A stretch of DNA of 41,913 nt from contig RPFO01001075.1 in NCBI GenBank assembly GCA_009746045.1, positions 854,561 to 896,473 of the forward strand, given 5' to 3'. Source of the stretch: Mesostigma viride. Its lineage: Eukaryota; Streptophyta; Mesostigmatophyceae; Mesostigmatales; Mesostigmataceae. Under the pieces are notes generated by a model. That model made no database searches and had not been told where the DNA came from. It saw only the letters and a list, made by a program, of their open reading frames with translations. The position numbers and the translations under genes were made by a program. Below are positions 1 through 10,861 of the stretch, in pieces. Position 1 is the stretch's first letter, and every line of letters begins with the position of its first letter.

Positions 1-100
1 ATCCATCCATCCATCCATCCATCCATCCATCCATCCATCCATCCATCCATCCATCCATCCATCCATCCATCCATCCATCCATCCATCCATCCATCCATCC
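1..100. repeat. (ATCC)n microsatellite at window start
   Basis: Perfect tetranucleotide repeat from the first base to about position 100, so its true length is unknown. The same motif fills 21861-22455. It is not a telomeric repeat of any type I know. Confidence 0.97.
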
Positions 101-688
101 AATCAGATTCCAATTGCGTCCATGCACCACGTGACCCACTCAGACCCAGTCCACGCTGAGGCCTCGGAAAAAAACAACGTGCATTTCAAAATGCTCTCGT
201 TGGGCATCGACCGAAGCAATGTGCGCAACTGCTCTCTGTATCCTGCAGTATCAAAATTCTCATGGCGCGTGCAATCTAGCTAGTAGATACTTTATAGTAA
301 AATCTAGCTATTGTTGATGAGTCAATCTAGCTATTATTGAAAGGCACCAGTTGCGTCTGAGGGGAGCCGAAGCCGGTATAAAAATCAATTATCAAAGGAA
401 GCTTACGGGTTGATGGTTTTGTAAGGAAGGAGCTGTCTCCGTAAACAACTCCGCACAAACCGGTTGAAGGAACGTGCTTCGGGGGTGGAAAAACCTGCAC
501 AAACATGTATGTATGCCGTCTAAATCACGGATAGCATCCGGATCATGGCTCCAGAATCAAGGTTTTCTTTGTGGGCCGGGAACCGCCTGGGCAACGTTTC
601 TTTCCCGCCTCCATCTCCTTCCCGGCGGCCGGGAAGGCTTGGGTTGAAAATTGCAAGCCGGCAAGTAGCGTAGGTAGGCCGTCTGGAA
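101..688. other. Region downstream of the GT34 gene, nothing recognised
   Basis: Unique-looking DNA between the microsatellite and the stop codon of the minus-strand GT34 gene. Part of it should be the 3' UTR. A short direct repeat of ATCTAGCTA-like words lies at 275-340. I see no coding exon. Confidence 0.5.
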
Positions 689-3600
689 TCATGATGCACA
701 CGTGAAATTGAAGGCATTGCCGTGGCCCCGCATCTGCACGCTGTCCAGCCAATGCCACGTCTCCACCACATCCAGTATGCACTTCTCTGGCGGTCCGCCC
801 TTGCGGCACCAGCCACAGCCCATGTAATGCTTGGTAAACGGCATTCTATTGGGTTGCCACGGGGGTGAGTTTTCATCTCCCTGCGGGTGTTTTGGAAAAT
901 GTATACGCCTTCCCGTGCGAGGGTCATACTCCGATGCTTTGAAGTGCTTCCAAAACCTGTCCAGAAGATATGCCAGGGCAGAGCGACATGTGCGCAAGGA
1001 TGCAGCACACACAGATATTGCACGTGGTTAAGTTCAGCATCTACTTTTGTCTACGTAACATTTACCATCGGGCTGACAGTTGTTGTAATCATTGTTCCCA
1101 GCCCTTGTACTTGGAGACCGGAACACTCTTATAGAGTGGCAAAAATGCCAGGGGGCTAATGGGCAGGAACCAAGGTATGGACCGAACAAATAGATCCGAG
1201 CTCGTTGTGGACACACGTGTCCAGCAATTACATGCACTCCACAATTAGTGTTCTTTGTCAGCATCCTTACCAATATGATTTATGTTATGATAACCATCAG
1301 AAAATAAAGGCAGGAACTGCCAGGATTGCCAGGTCCAAGGCTCACTGGGGGGGCTGGGCGCGTCCATAGTGCTAGTGTCCAGCTGCCAATTTGACAACGA
1401 ACCCCTTTGAGATCGAAGCAGCCACTGTTGATGTGCTACCACTTCCACCTCATATTACAAGCACAACTTAGTGCAAATGTATATTGCTGCATGGTAGCCT
1501 TTGGTTGCTACCGATTTAGGAATAAACGTTTGATGCCCCCCTCTTCTATAAGTTTGAGATAATGGGCTGCGAACCATGCACGGTGCTGACCCGCATGTAG
1601 GTCCCACGGGAGAATCCAGCGGTGCGATGCATGAGCTGGGGACACCATGGTAACAGCTGTGGCTAGGCATGGCTGTATGGAATGGTGACTGCGATGCACA
1701 TTGCTACCAACGGCAATAGCGGTGAACTGCCGCAGCATCCCCTCTCGGGGCCGCCACCCCGCCTCTGCTTGCACTAGTACCGTGGTCTCATCAATAGTAG
1801 CTGCTGCATGGGGAAGGATCATGCTGAGCTGGACATCAAGCAGGCACATGCGTGCATGGTTCGCTCCTGTACCGTCTCCCTCAAACCCACTGGGCAATTG
1901 TGCACGCGTGTCACTCTATTCGATGCCAGCGATGAAACACACCTGGGGGATGCTAGTTAGTGTCAAGTAATACTACTTATAACTGCTGTTTCTCCAGTTG
2001 ACATACCCATTGATGACCTCATTCCTCTCGAAGTATATGTGCTGGCGCGCCTCCTGTGGGTTCTGTTTCACCCAATAGGACAACGCCCCTTGCTCATAAA
2101 AGCCCAGCGACCCCTGTGTAGATGTTGTGGCATGCAGGCACCGTCAGGGATGACCGCAGGTGTCAGGGAGGGGGAAAGGGAAGGGGAATCGCTCGAGAAG
2201 TGCTTGTACAGTTGGATGACATGTAAAACGAACAACCGAGGAGGGCACAGGATGCAGATGAGAACAAAGGACTGCGGAAGTCGTGGCGTTGTACTGTCCA
2301 CGACCGCCGCCTGCCCGCCTGCCTGCCTGCCTGCCTATTTGTGCATTATGCTTGCTTTGGTATACTAGACCCTGCCCGCCTATTGCCTGCTACCTGCGAA
2401 GCCTAGGCTTGTGGAGGTCGCCGCTGGCCTCAAGAGGGGTCCGATACTCTTCTACGATACTACGATGTACTTCTGAGCCTGGGCGGTGTCGCGGTGGGAT
2501 TCGGCACTGCTGAGATGCAGACAGCAGGGCTCTTGGGCATGACCACCCAGCTCATGAACAGGCTGCGCTCCTTCCCACCGGCCAGTTGCAAGGCTGGATC
2601 GTACCTGGTTTGGGCCCCACGGATCCTCCAGCAGCGCCGCGTAGGCTTCCTCGCTGTCCACGTTCCTCCGCTGTTCTGCCAGCGACCGCAACAGCGCCAG
2701 CGACCACGCCGAGTTGCGCACGTACATCACGCCCTGCACGCGGCGCAATGGCAGTGACAGTGTAGTGCCGCCAAGCAAGGGCAGCAAATGTGGTGTTCGC
2801 ATGGCCAGCAATGGTACCACGCCATGGCGAGAGCAAGCGGCACACGTGGTGGGTGTAGGTGGGCCATGACGGCATCATCTGAGCACTCATGACGGCATCA
2901 TCTGGGCAACCCTGCAGTCACAAGAGAAGCGATACCGTCCTCACCAGCACCATCCTCAGCCGCATGACAAGCACCACAGCATGCACACCGTTCGCTGGGA
3001 TGCGGATGACAGCACTAGCCATGCTTCCAAAAGGCTTGCGCCCGACAACCGGAAAGTTGCCGGCGTGGCCGTACACTTGTCGGATGTGCAGGTGCTTCCT
3101 GGTGGCAAGGGACAACTTGGACACGGATGTCTCTGCCGTCTCCCGTCACTTGGATGCGGACATGCATGGGGTCTCTGCCATCTCCCGTCACTTGGATGCG
3201 GACATGCATGGGGTCTCTGCCGTCTCCCGTCACTTGGATGTGAGGGCCGCATCCGGCTGGGTGCAACCCTTGCGGACAAGGTCAACAAGTGCCTCATTAT
3301 ATGCGTGCTGACGTCCCAGTTGTCCTTTTCTTAATTCCATAACTAGGTAGTGGCATCCCGTGTCCTTGGTCTCAGACCTAGGAGGGGTACAGAGCGCTAG
3401 TGCATCCACCAAGCAGCCTGGGACGCAGGGGGTGGGGCTAGAGACGAGGCGAAGGATTAACGGGTTCCTTCTGCGACCCGTGGGCGCATGCACAATCTAT
3501 GCAGTGCTCACCAGACCATCAGACCATAATTATTCTTATTCAGGCGGCATTTCAACATGCCCCGCAACTGCCTGAAGTCCCAGAGCATAGAAATCACTGT

Positions 3601-6352
3601 GACAAGTCAAGCTGCACCAAACACCCGGATGTTATTTGGTCATTTATGCGGCCCGATCCGAACTATCCACCTAGCTGACGGCTTCCCCACCCCGTGGTGC
3701 ATGGAAGCAAGGCGGTTCTGGACCTTTTGAGACATGAAGTTGGTGCACATCTCCTGACAGGTAACCACTGCCAGCATCAACCCGTGCCTCTTGCGTGCAA
3801 GCCAGCGTGCATCATCGATTGTGCGTAATAAGCCGGTACCGTATTGAGGTGGTTGGCCCAGCCCTCAGGCAGCCCCTCCTCCAGCAGCGGCTCCCACTCG
3901 CCCCACATGACCAGGTCGAAGCCGTCGTAGCGCGACCAGGGGGTGCTGCGCACGCGTGCCGAGCAACAGGCGTGCGACACGGCCAAGGGGGGAGCGAAAA
4001 CCGTGCATCAGCACTTCGTAATGACCAAGCGGGCGATGAGCACTTGCGTTGCCAGTTGCCCCTGAACTACCCCCCTGTCCTAATGATAAGCCACGCACTA
4101 TAAACAGCCAGTGCACCGGGTGCCAAACAGGAGAATAGCTGGTTCCTTTGCAGATAAAAAAAAAAAAAACATAAACGTGATGCAAATGCGCGCTTCAGGG
4201 CTACGCAACTTCACTGCCAACTATAGCAGTCACAACCGCCACCAAAAAACTAAGAAAAAAGCAAGAAGTACTCCCTGTGGGTTTCCAAGCTCATGCTGTG
4301 ACAGTGATCCAGTAGGCTCAGTAGGGCATGCCTGGTGAGCAAACTGTCCCGTGACTTCCCTGACAACTACCTATTCCCTATGATTGCACGCATCGAGGTG
4401 TCTCAGGGACAGTGGCCCACCAAGAGCCATCAGTGGCTAGACCATGCGAAGTAAACATAATTTCTTATAACATCATGCCATGTGGCATGCCAAGAACCGA
4501 AAACGGGACACACATGGCCAACATGGCTGTGTCAGCAACACTACGAGCGGATACCTGTCCAGCACATCATCCCTGTGTAATGGCGTGACCTGTCCATTGA
4601 AGCGCTTGCAGCCGCTATGGAACACACACACAGGTGGCAGGCCAACTAGCTGTCCAGATAAGGTGATGCTAGGCCGTGTTCAAATGTCACGGATACAACG
4701 TCAACCCATCGCCCTCCTCACCGGTAGGCCTTGCCATGACCATCCCCCCCCATTCACCGGTAGGCCATGCCCACCCCCCCCTCACCGGTAGGCCATGTCG
4801 GTGACCAGCAGGTCCTCATCCAGCCACACCAACCAGTCGGGCGCCCCCTGCCCCGCGCGCCCCTGCGCCGCCTCCATCGCGTGGATGAGCAGCACCAGCT
4901 TGTTCCAGTTGAGAGGGAGGACCAGGGACCCCTCGTCGCCCTCCACGTTGCGGTAGGTCACCTCCGTCTCCCACCCTGCAGGGATGACGCGCGGTTGGCC
5001 TGCCATGCTTGTCACCACCACCTCAGCCACCGCGTCCGCTCATGAACCATGCCAAACGTGGAAAAGGCAAAGGTGCAATAGACACCCTCTCTGACAGGGC
5101 TCATGCCAGGGGGGATGAATGGTCCCATCACAGCAGCTCGAAAAAAGTGGCAACAGGAGTAGCCCTACAACAATAACTCTGGAGAGAAAAAGGCAGGGAC
5201 GCAAGCGATCATGGCAGTGGGCAGGCTGAACGAGTGTTGTTTCTGCGTGTAACGCTCCGCTGGTGACATCAGGCGCTAGCATAACAATTTGACCATTTGA
5301 AAATTGTTCCAAGTAGAAGATTCCCTTTCGCGTGTTGAAGGGAGAAAAATGTGAAAAGACGTGTAACAGAATTGGTACAGGTCCAACGAGATGACTACCT
5401 TTCTTCGTGAAACCAAAAACAACTTGCATTTATTCATGAAGCTACCAAGCGATTTATCTTTATTCGTGAAGCCACAAAACGATTTATCTTTATTCGTGAA
5501 GCCACCAAACGATTTATCTTTATTCTTGAAATAGAAAAACAAACACCACATGTCGCATCTCTTCAGCCTCGCAAAAGTCGCAGGTGGGGCGTCCTCCTAA
5601 GGACGGACCCTTCAATTCACAGCTCCTTAGGGCAGGGAGAATGCGGGCCATGAATGTGTGCAGAGCGCAGCACATGCCACATCCCCACCGTCGCCCGGTG
5701 GTCCAGCAGCAGACTGGTTTGTGTGCCTGAGCCACGGAACGCAGGGCCTTGACCATGGTCCAACTGCCCATGCATCATCCCACTCACCGGCGCAGCGGGC
5801 GTAGCGAAGCCGCGTGATGAATGCCGCAGTCATCAGCAGCGCCTGCGCACCCTGCATTGATGAGACGGCTCCCACGCTGGGAGCGGCCCTGCCGTCACTT
5901 TTGCCACCAGTGCTGTCGTTGGCGTTGCCGCGGTGGGCAAACATGCGCAGCGGGGCCGCCGAGGAGTTCATCTCGCGGCGCTTGGCCCGCCCCTTGGCGC
6001 GCCACGGTGTGGGCGGCAGGGTGGGTGGCGGCGCCAGCATGGCATCGGCCAGCGTGTCGGCGCACGTGAAGCGCAGGCCGGAGAGGAGGAGCACGCGAGG
6101 CGCGCCCGCGGTTATGACGGCAAATGCGCCGCCGGCCTCAGGCAGCTCCAGCCCTGCGACGCGCTGGAGGTGGGCTAGGCGGCTCGTGGCCGCGTTGGCA
6201 TCCAGGATGCTCCCCAGGGACGGTGCCAGGGGCTTCCACACGTGTGCCAGGTTTATGGCCATAAACAGCAGGCCGCTGGTCACCAGGAGCAGCACCACGC
6301 AGCTGGCCGCCTGCGCTTTGTCAAAACGGTGGCCGCCCTTGCCAGCTGCCAT
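689..6352 (-). CDS. GT34-family glycosyltransferase (galactosyl/xylosyltransferase-like), six exons
   Basis: Proposed exons on the minus strand are 6352-5788, 5038-4786, 3945-3840, 2733-2605, 2113-2007 and 956-689. They total 1428 nt (475 residues), and every junction keeps phase with GT donors and AG acceptors. An N-terminal signal anchor (residues about 17-38) suggests a type II Golgi protein. Motifs follow GT34 order: WNK (about 233-235), WLVWLDED with an acidic D262-x-D264 site, TDMAYRTPWSRYD (268-280), HLNTGVMYVRNSAWS (305-319), YEQGALSYW (about 357-365), IYFERNEVINGFW (about 377-389), and a C-terminal PFTKHYMGCGWC with EKC (426-446). These match plant xyloglucan xylosyltransferases and yeast-type galactosyltransferases in layout. 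Family is known; donor and acceptor sugars are not. The usual DSD is DED here. Residues 40-170 are poorly conserved linker. The ATG at 6352 was chosen because it directly precedes the anchor; the open frame upstream lacks protein character. Confidence 0.85.
3126..3243. repeat. 42-bp minisatellite inside GT34 intron 3
   Basis: About 2.8 tandem copies of a 42-bp unit containing TCTCCCGTCACTTGGATG. It lies between exon 3 (ending 3840) and exon 4 (starting 2733) of the minus-strand gene, so it is intronic. Confidence 0.85.
4717..4791 (-). other. Tandem triplication of the exon 2 splice donor of the GT34 gene
   Basis: Reading the minus strand, the exon end GGCCTACCG followed by GTGAG occurs at 4788-4783 and again, nearly unchanged, at 4760-4755 and 4724-4719. 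The copies are separated by G-runs. The first donor (exon end 4786) keeps phase with exon 3. Use of the second or third would add 28 or 64 nt and shift the frame. Confidence 0.75.
5428..5535. repeat. 30-bp tandem repeat inside GT34 intron 1
   Basis: Three to four copies of a 30-bp unit with core GATTTATCTTTATTCGTGAA. It is AT-rich, unlike the flanking exons, and lies wholly within the first intron. Confidence 0.85.
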
Positions 6353-7942
6353 GGGGGTTGTCAACGGACCCGGTTTATGGGAAGCTGCCGATCTGTAGGG
6401 CATTACTGCCAAGGAGATTGCTGGCGTCCTGCTTTCACAATCCAGAGGACACAGTTGCGAGACAAAAGCTGAAATATCATCGAAAGCCCCCAGCCAACCA
6501 GGGCGCCACGTGTTGCGACGTAAACTATGGCATCCATATGTAATAATCCATCCGCAGGGCGCTGTATGAAACTTATAGAAGTGGAATAGGAAGAGGGTTT
6601 CCTCTGGCCTAGACAAACTCCGGTCGGACCAAAAAACAAACCTTCAAAAAAATGCACGCTTCGCGTGGCTTCAAGGTTCCTGGGGTCTCGAGGTAAGGTT
6701 CGCGTAGCGACTTTGCAGAGAAATATTAATTCAGTCCTGTTGGAAGGGGAATGCGCCGCCGATACCGATCTGGGGTTTGCGGTAATGCACCCCGTAAGGC
6801 CGTAACGCGCAAAGAAAATGGGAAGAAATACAAACCTCTACGAAAGCGTTATTGCGCAGGTTACGGTAAGCATATGCTGCGCTGCACTCAAACTTTTAAA
6901 GAAAATATTATTGGCCGACTATCATGAGGCATGGCTGCCGTGGTTCGACCATGTTCCCCGTCAGGCTGGCTTACGCTCGTACGATTGTGGTTCGCACAAT
7001 ACCTCTTCAAGCATCAACATCCTCCGCCTCTCAAGGGCTAAACCGCCATTATGTTTCATACGATAATGCAATGTGATGGAACCTTTGTATAATTGACAGG
7101 ACACACTGTTTCGATGGCTAGGCGTGTTATACATGGGAATTCCTCGCTACTGTAACGAAGCCCATCGAATGCCACAAAAGCAGCATGCCAGACAGTCAAT
7201 GGTGTGACAGGATTTCTCGCGAGCGCATGTAAGATAAAGTATAACATAGATGTTCCCGAAAGAGCCATGGATAGGACGTACGCCCATGCGTAGTGCCCAA
7301 TGCCCACAGTGCATGAGGTATTGCATGTCTCAGACAAGACTGCTGCGGCGATTGTAGCACGATCGAGTGCCAATTTGCCATGTGTGGGTCGCAGCGGTAC
7401 CTTGCTGTAGCACGTGCTTCTCTGAACCAGTGCTCGGTTCGCACCGATGACATGTGTACATGCCCGTGACACGTGGGCAGCCGTGCGTGTGCTGCCCCGG
7501 TACTGGTGGTTCACAACGATTCAGAACATTCCCAGGTGTCCTCTCCAGGTGCTCTTGGCGGCAAGCCGCAGAACTTGGTAGAGGGACCTTCAGGGAACCT
7601 GGCACCGTGGACATGCCACGGACCTGACGCCGAACTTTTTTTTCGCCTGCACTGCCATCGCTGGCAAGTGGCCTCCAATTCATGTCACCGACGAAGGCAT
7701 TGCGTGTGCCACTGCGTTCAATAGCGTCTGTGCGCTGCTAGACATACGTTGAGACGGTTGCGGCTGGCTAACTTTGCCACATGCACTGGCAAATTCCTGA
7801 GTATTTTGCCTTACATGAGCATATTGGTTCTGGCAATGTGCACACCCCTAGCTGAAGCTGAGACAAGGAATTTAATACGCTGCTCAGCTTGCCGCCTGTG
7901 AGCTTGACAGCGGCCTCCCGCATCGTGCCATTTCTTTCAGCG
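6353..7942. other. Divergent spacer between the GT34 and elongase genes
   Basis: The two genes are transcribed away from each other, so both promoters should lie here. I see no convincing TATA box or shared motif. A pyrimidine-rich tract ending in TTTCAG at 7931-7940, just before the elongase ATG, resembles a 3' splice site. A 5'-UTR intron is therefore possible. Confidence 0.5.
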
Positions 7943-8821
7943 ATGCACGCGCGTGAGCTGTGGGATTTTGTCAGCCCATCGGAGCCGTTCGTCGCATATG
8001 GAGAGGACAAAGGAAAGGATGCCGTCACCCCCATCGTCCCGTTCCTCGGGGTCGTCTTTTACTTGGTCGGGAAGAAGGTTTTAGACGTAGTGTGTAATGC
8101 GTTGGGAACGAATGGGAAGTCGACAGGCTTCGCAATTTTCATGTTCTTGCACAATCTGGCGCTCAGCCTATACAGCGCGGCGTCGGCGGTGTGGTGCATC
8201 TGGGTGGTGGGCCGCTCGTTCGCCACCCGGGGATTTAAAGGCACGTACTGCGATGCCGAGCTGTGGGATGAGGGGGTCGGCTTCGCGGCGTACTTGTTCT
8301 ACCTGTCCAAATACTACGAGTACGTGGACACGGCGATCCTCATCGTGAAACGCAAGCCCGTTAGCTACTTGCAGACGTACCACCACGCGGGCGCTGTGCT
8401 GAGCATGTGGATGGCGGTGGTGAGCCACAGCCAGATGAGCTGGGTGTTCGTCACCCTTAACTCCGTCATCCACGCGTTCATGTACGCCTACTACGCGCTG
8501 CTGTCGCTGCCGGGCCCCAAGCCGCCCACCCGGTGGAAGAAGACGCTGACCACCTGCCAGATCGTTCAGTTTGGCCTGGGCAACACGCTGGTGCTGCCCT
8601 GCACCCTGCAGTTGTACGACTGCTACTACCCGGCACAGGTGTACGCGGTGTGGATCGTGCAGGCGTACACCATCGGCCTCGTCGCCCTCTTCCTGCACTT
8701 CTTCCGGCAGACGTACATCAAGTCCAAGGGCAGGGCGGGCGGCGGCGGCGCCCCCGTCCACGGCCAAGCGGTCAACGGCCAAGCGGCGCTGCCTAACGGT
8801 CGCAAGGGCAAGTTGGAGTGA
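7943..8821 (+). CDS. ELO-family fatty acid elongase (condensing enzyme), QxxHH type
   Basis: A 292-residue polytopic ER membrane protein of the ELO (GNS1/SUR4) family. These proteins condense acyl-CoA with malonyl-CoA in the first, rate-setting step of very-long-chain or polyunsaturated fatty acid elongation. Diagnostic boxes are KYYEYVDT (123-130), LQTYHHAG (143-150, histidines 147 and 148), NSVIHAFMYAYY (173-184) and TTCQIVQF (203-210). The histidine box reads QTYHH rather than HxxHH, as in microalgal delta-9 type elongases such as IgASE1. The C-terminus, KGKLE, fits a KxKxx ER-retrieval signal. The ATG at 7943 was preferred over an upstream TTG-led extension, which crosses a likely splice acceptor (7931-7940). 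The coding region is intronless from here to the TGA. Substrate chain length and unsaturation cannot be read from sequence. The family call is firm; the delta-9 subtype is inference. Confidence 0.93.
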   Translation: MHARELWDFVSPSEPFVAYGEDKGKDAVTPIVPFLGVVFYLVGKKVLDVVCNALGTNGKSTGFAIFMFLHNLALSLYSAASAVWCIWVVGRSFATRGFKGTYCDAELWDEGVGFAAYLFYLSKYYEYVDTAILIVKRKPVSYLQTYHHAGAVLSMWMAVVSHSQMSWVFVTLNSVIHAFMYAYYALLSLPGPKPPTRWKKTLTTCQIVQFGLGNTLVLPCTLQLYDCYYPAQVYAVWIVQAYTIGLVALFLHFFRQTYIKSKGRAGGGGAPVHGQAVNGQAALPNGRKGKLE

Positions 8822-10225
8822 GCGCGGACGCATGGGCTGACACACGCGATGTGGCGGCCAGGGTGGTGCGTGAGGCAGCGTCGTAGCTACATGGGTGGGC
8901 GCGTGCGTTTGGCCGGGCCGCCGCATGTTTGGGCGCGGTATAAGCCATCCGCTTGCAGCAGGGGCAGCTGGTCCCACGCACACAGGCATAACGCACCATG
9001 CACGCACAACGCACGCGCGCATGCCAGCCACGTGGCAGCACGCGCACGGCGCGTGTGCCACGGACGAGAGGCAGCGGCATCCAACGAACCGCCATGCCTT
9101 CCGGGCTGCCCTGCCCACTGGCGGTGCTGTGTGCGTGCGAATGCACGCTGCATGGTCGTGCACAGGACTCCGTGTCGTTGCGCCCGTTGGAACCGTTGCA
9201 TTGAATCGCGCCGTGTGTCGCAAGGAGAGGGCGTGGCATTGCGAGGCTGCTGTATGCGCCCGCTGGAAATTGGGGGTGCCATGTTACATGCATGTGGGGG
9301 GCATCTGGACATAACTGGCACCAAGTGTTGATGGGTGCGTGCCTTTTGGTACCTGCCCGTCCGGGCAGGTCCTCGGGTGGCCGAAGCATGTGCTGCTATT
9401 TTTAGCCAGCTGTCAATGGCCAGCTAGTGATGAATCATTTGCTGCACTGCGCGAGGGCATGCAATATCGGCACACGCCGTAGGCCGATGGGGGGCCGGCC
9501 CGATCGTTAGACTCGGGCATCTGTGCCTGGGCGTGGCCCGCGGTGCCTTGTATCGCCCAGGGTCAAGCGACCTCAGCTGCCATCGACAAGGTGTTGGGGA
9601 GGGTGACCATGGCAAGAGCAGGAGGGGGGCTGCCCCCTGCGCGGGGGCGTTGGCTGGTCCAATGCCTTCGGAGTTCTTCTAGGGAGCACCACAGCGCTGG
9701 CGGAAGAAGAGGAAAGATGTCGGCAGGTATTGGTCAGGGCACATTGTGGTTTCACGCGGGCCCGCAGTGAGCTGAGCCCTAAAGAATATATTAGCTTCTT
9801 CTGGCCTCCCAGAGCACCTGTCCATGCGACTTCATGGCTGACCAATACCACAGGAAAAAAGCCTGCTTCGGTTTCCATTATCTGCGTGCGGAGTGTGTGG
9901 GTTCCAAAGGAATGTGCCCATCCGTTTTGTGGCCACACAAGGCCTGTATCCAGTAGGTGGTAGCAGGATAGGTGGACATAGCGTTAGTTTGTATTTGACG
10001 AAACGACAATGACCCCGGACTTTCTGTCCAATGCATCGACAGAGGGGGTTCACTTGAGTTCTGGTAGATCTGCATTTTGATGCTGGAAACTGTGTTGTAA
10101 AATGGTGAAAGCACCATTCGGGTTGAACAGTATAATTTAAAACTATTAAACAAGTTTCGGGGATATGTCAATAAACACTTATATGTCCAAGTATAACAGT
10201 GTACGTGATGTGAGGATGAACTCAT
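8822..10225. other. Region downstream of the elongase, no gene recognised
   Basis: The 3' UTR and intergenic DNA. 8990-9070 is rich in GCACGC-type alternating words, and the later part is unremarkable. Open frames here are short or antisense. Confidence 0.5.
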
Positions 10226-10575
10226 CCACGCATTAATTAATTAACCAATTAATTAAGAACATAACTCCGTTGGGAGTGTATGTAACACATAGCCCTGAGA
10301 GGGGGCATATGGTTTGTAATACATTCTGAGCTACAACCTGCAGGTGGGGGGATGTAAACCGCCACCTACTCTGGGTGCACAAGGTGCACCTGCACCACCA
10401 TGATGTATCAGAGCTCAAAAGCCTGGCATGGGGTGGAAGATTATTATGGCTAGGCAATGGCTAGGGTGCATGGCATCTCAGCAGAGAGCAACTCTCTGCA
10501 TGGGCACAACATAACTAAATAAAGCTGGGCATCATCTGGTGTTAAGCCAAGCCAGGCCCTTAACATCCCCTTTGG
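10226..10575 (-). mobile_element. 5'-truncated LINE-LA copy, 3' UTR only
   Basis: On the minus strand the sequence ends in the LA signature: CATATGCCCC, then the ACTCCCAACGGAGT hairpin at about 10262-10275, then an AATTAATTAA tail at 10226-10258. Only 3' UTR remains. It lies tail-outward next to the 5' end of the plus-strand copy that follows. Confidence 0.8.
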
Positions 10576-10607
10576 TTCGCACATTAGTAATGAGGATCCC
10601 ACGCGCC

Positions 10608-10730
10608 GGCACGAGCCACGAGCTAGCCACAAGCCACGAGCCACGAGCCACGAGCCACGAGCCATGCACGAGCCACGAGCCACGAGCCACAAGCCACGAG
10701 CCACGAGCCACGAGCCACGAGCCACGAGGT
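10608..10730 (+). repeat. (GAGCCAC)n 7-bp tandem repeat at LA 5' end
   Basis: About 16 copies of GAGCCAC with few variants, directly before the LA 5' UTR. Shorter versions sit at the same place in the other LA copies (about 30230-30250 on plus; about 21398-21412 on minus). Copy number therefore varies between insertions. Confidence 0.9.
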
Positions 10731-10861
10731 AGCCATGGCTGACGGCGGAGCTAATAACTTTCACGTTTGAGCACCGAATTTAGCCGTGAATATCACAATC
10801 GACGCGTCTTTCTACGACGCACATGCTGATATAATTTTCCGAAGCTATTACGCAATATTAA

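Noticed and set aside
1-100. Telomere or contig-end satellite at the window edges
   Set aside because: (ATCC)n and (CCCCCCTTT)n do not match known plant or algal telomere repeats, and the first also occurs internally.
3230-3493. Extra GT34 exon (LRKGQLGRQHAYNEALVDLV)
   Set aside because: Including it would break the phase-0 join of HLNT to GVMYVRN, which matches the family without a gap.
5814-6398. 194-residue plus-strand frame
   Set aside because: Antisense to GT34 exon 1, which has a membrane anchor and phase-matched donor on the minus strand.
8168-9223. 351-residue minus-strand frame
   Set aside because: Antisense shadow of the elongase and its GC-rich downstream region.
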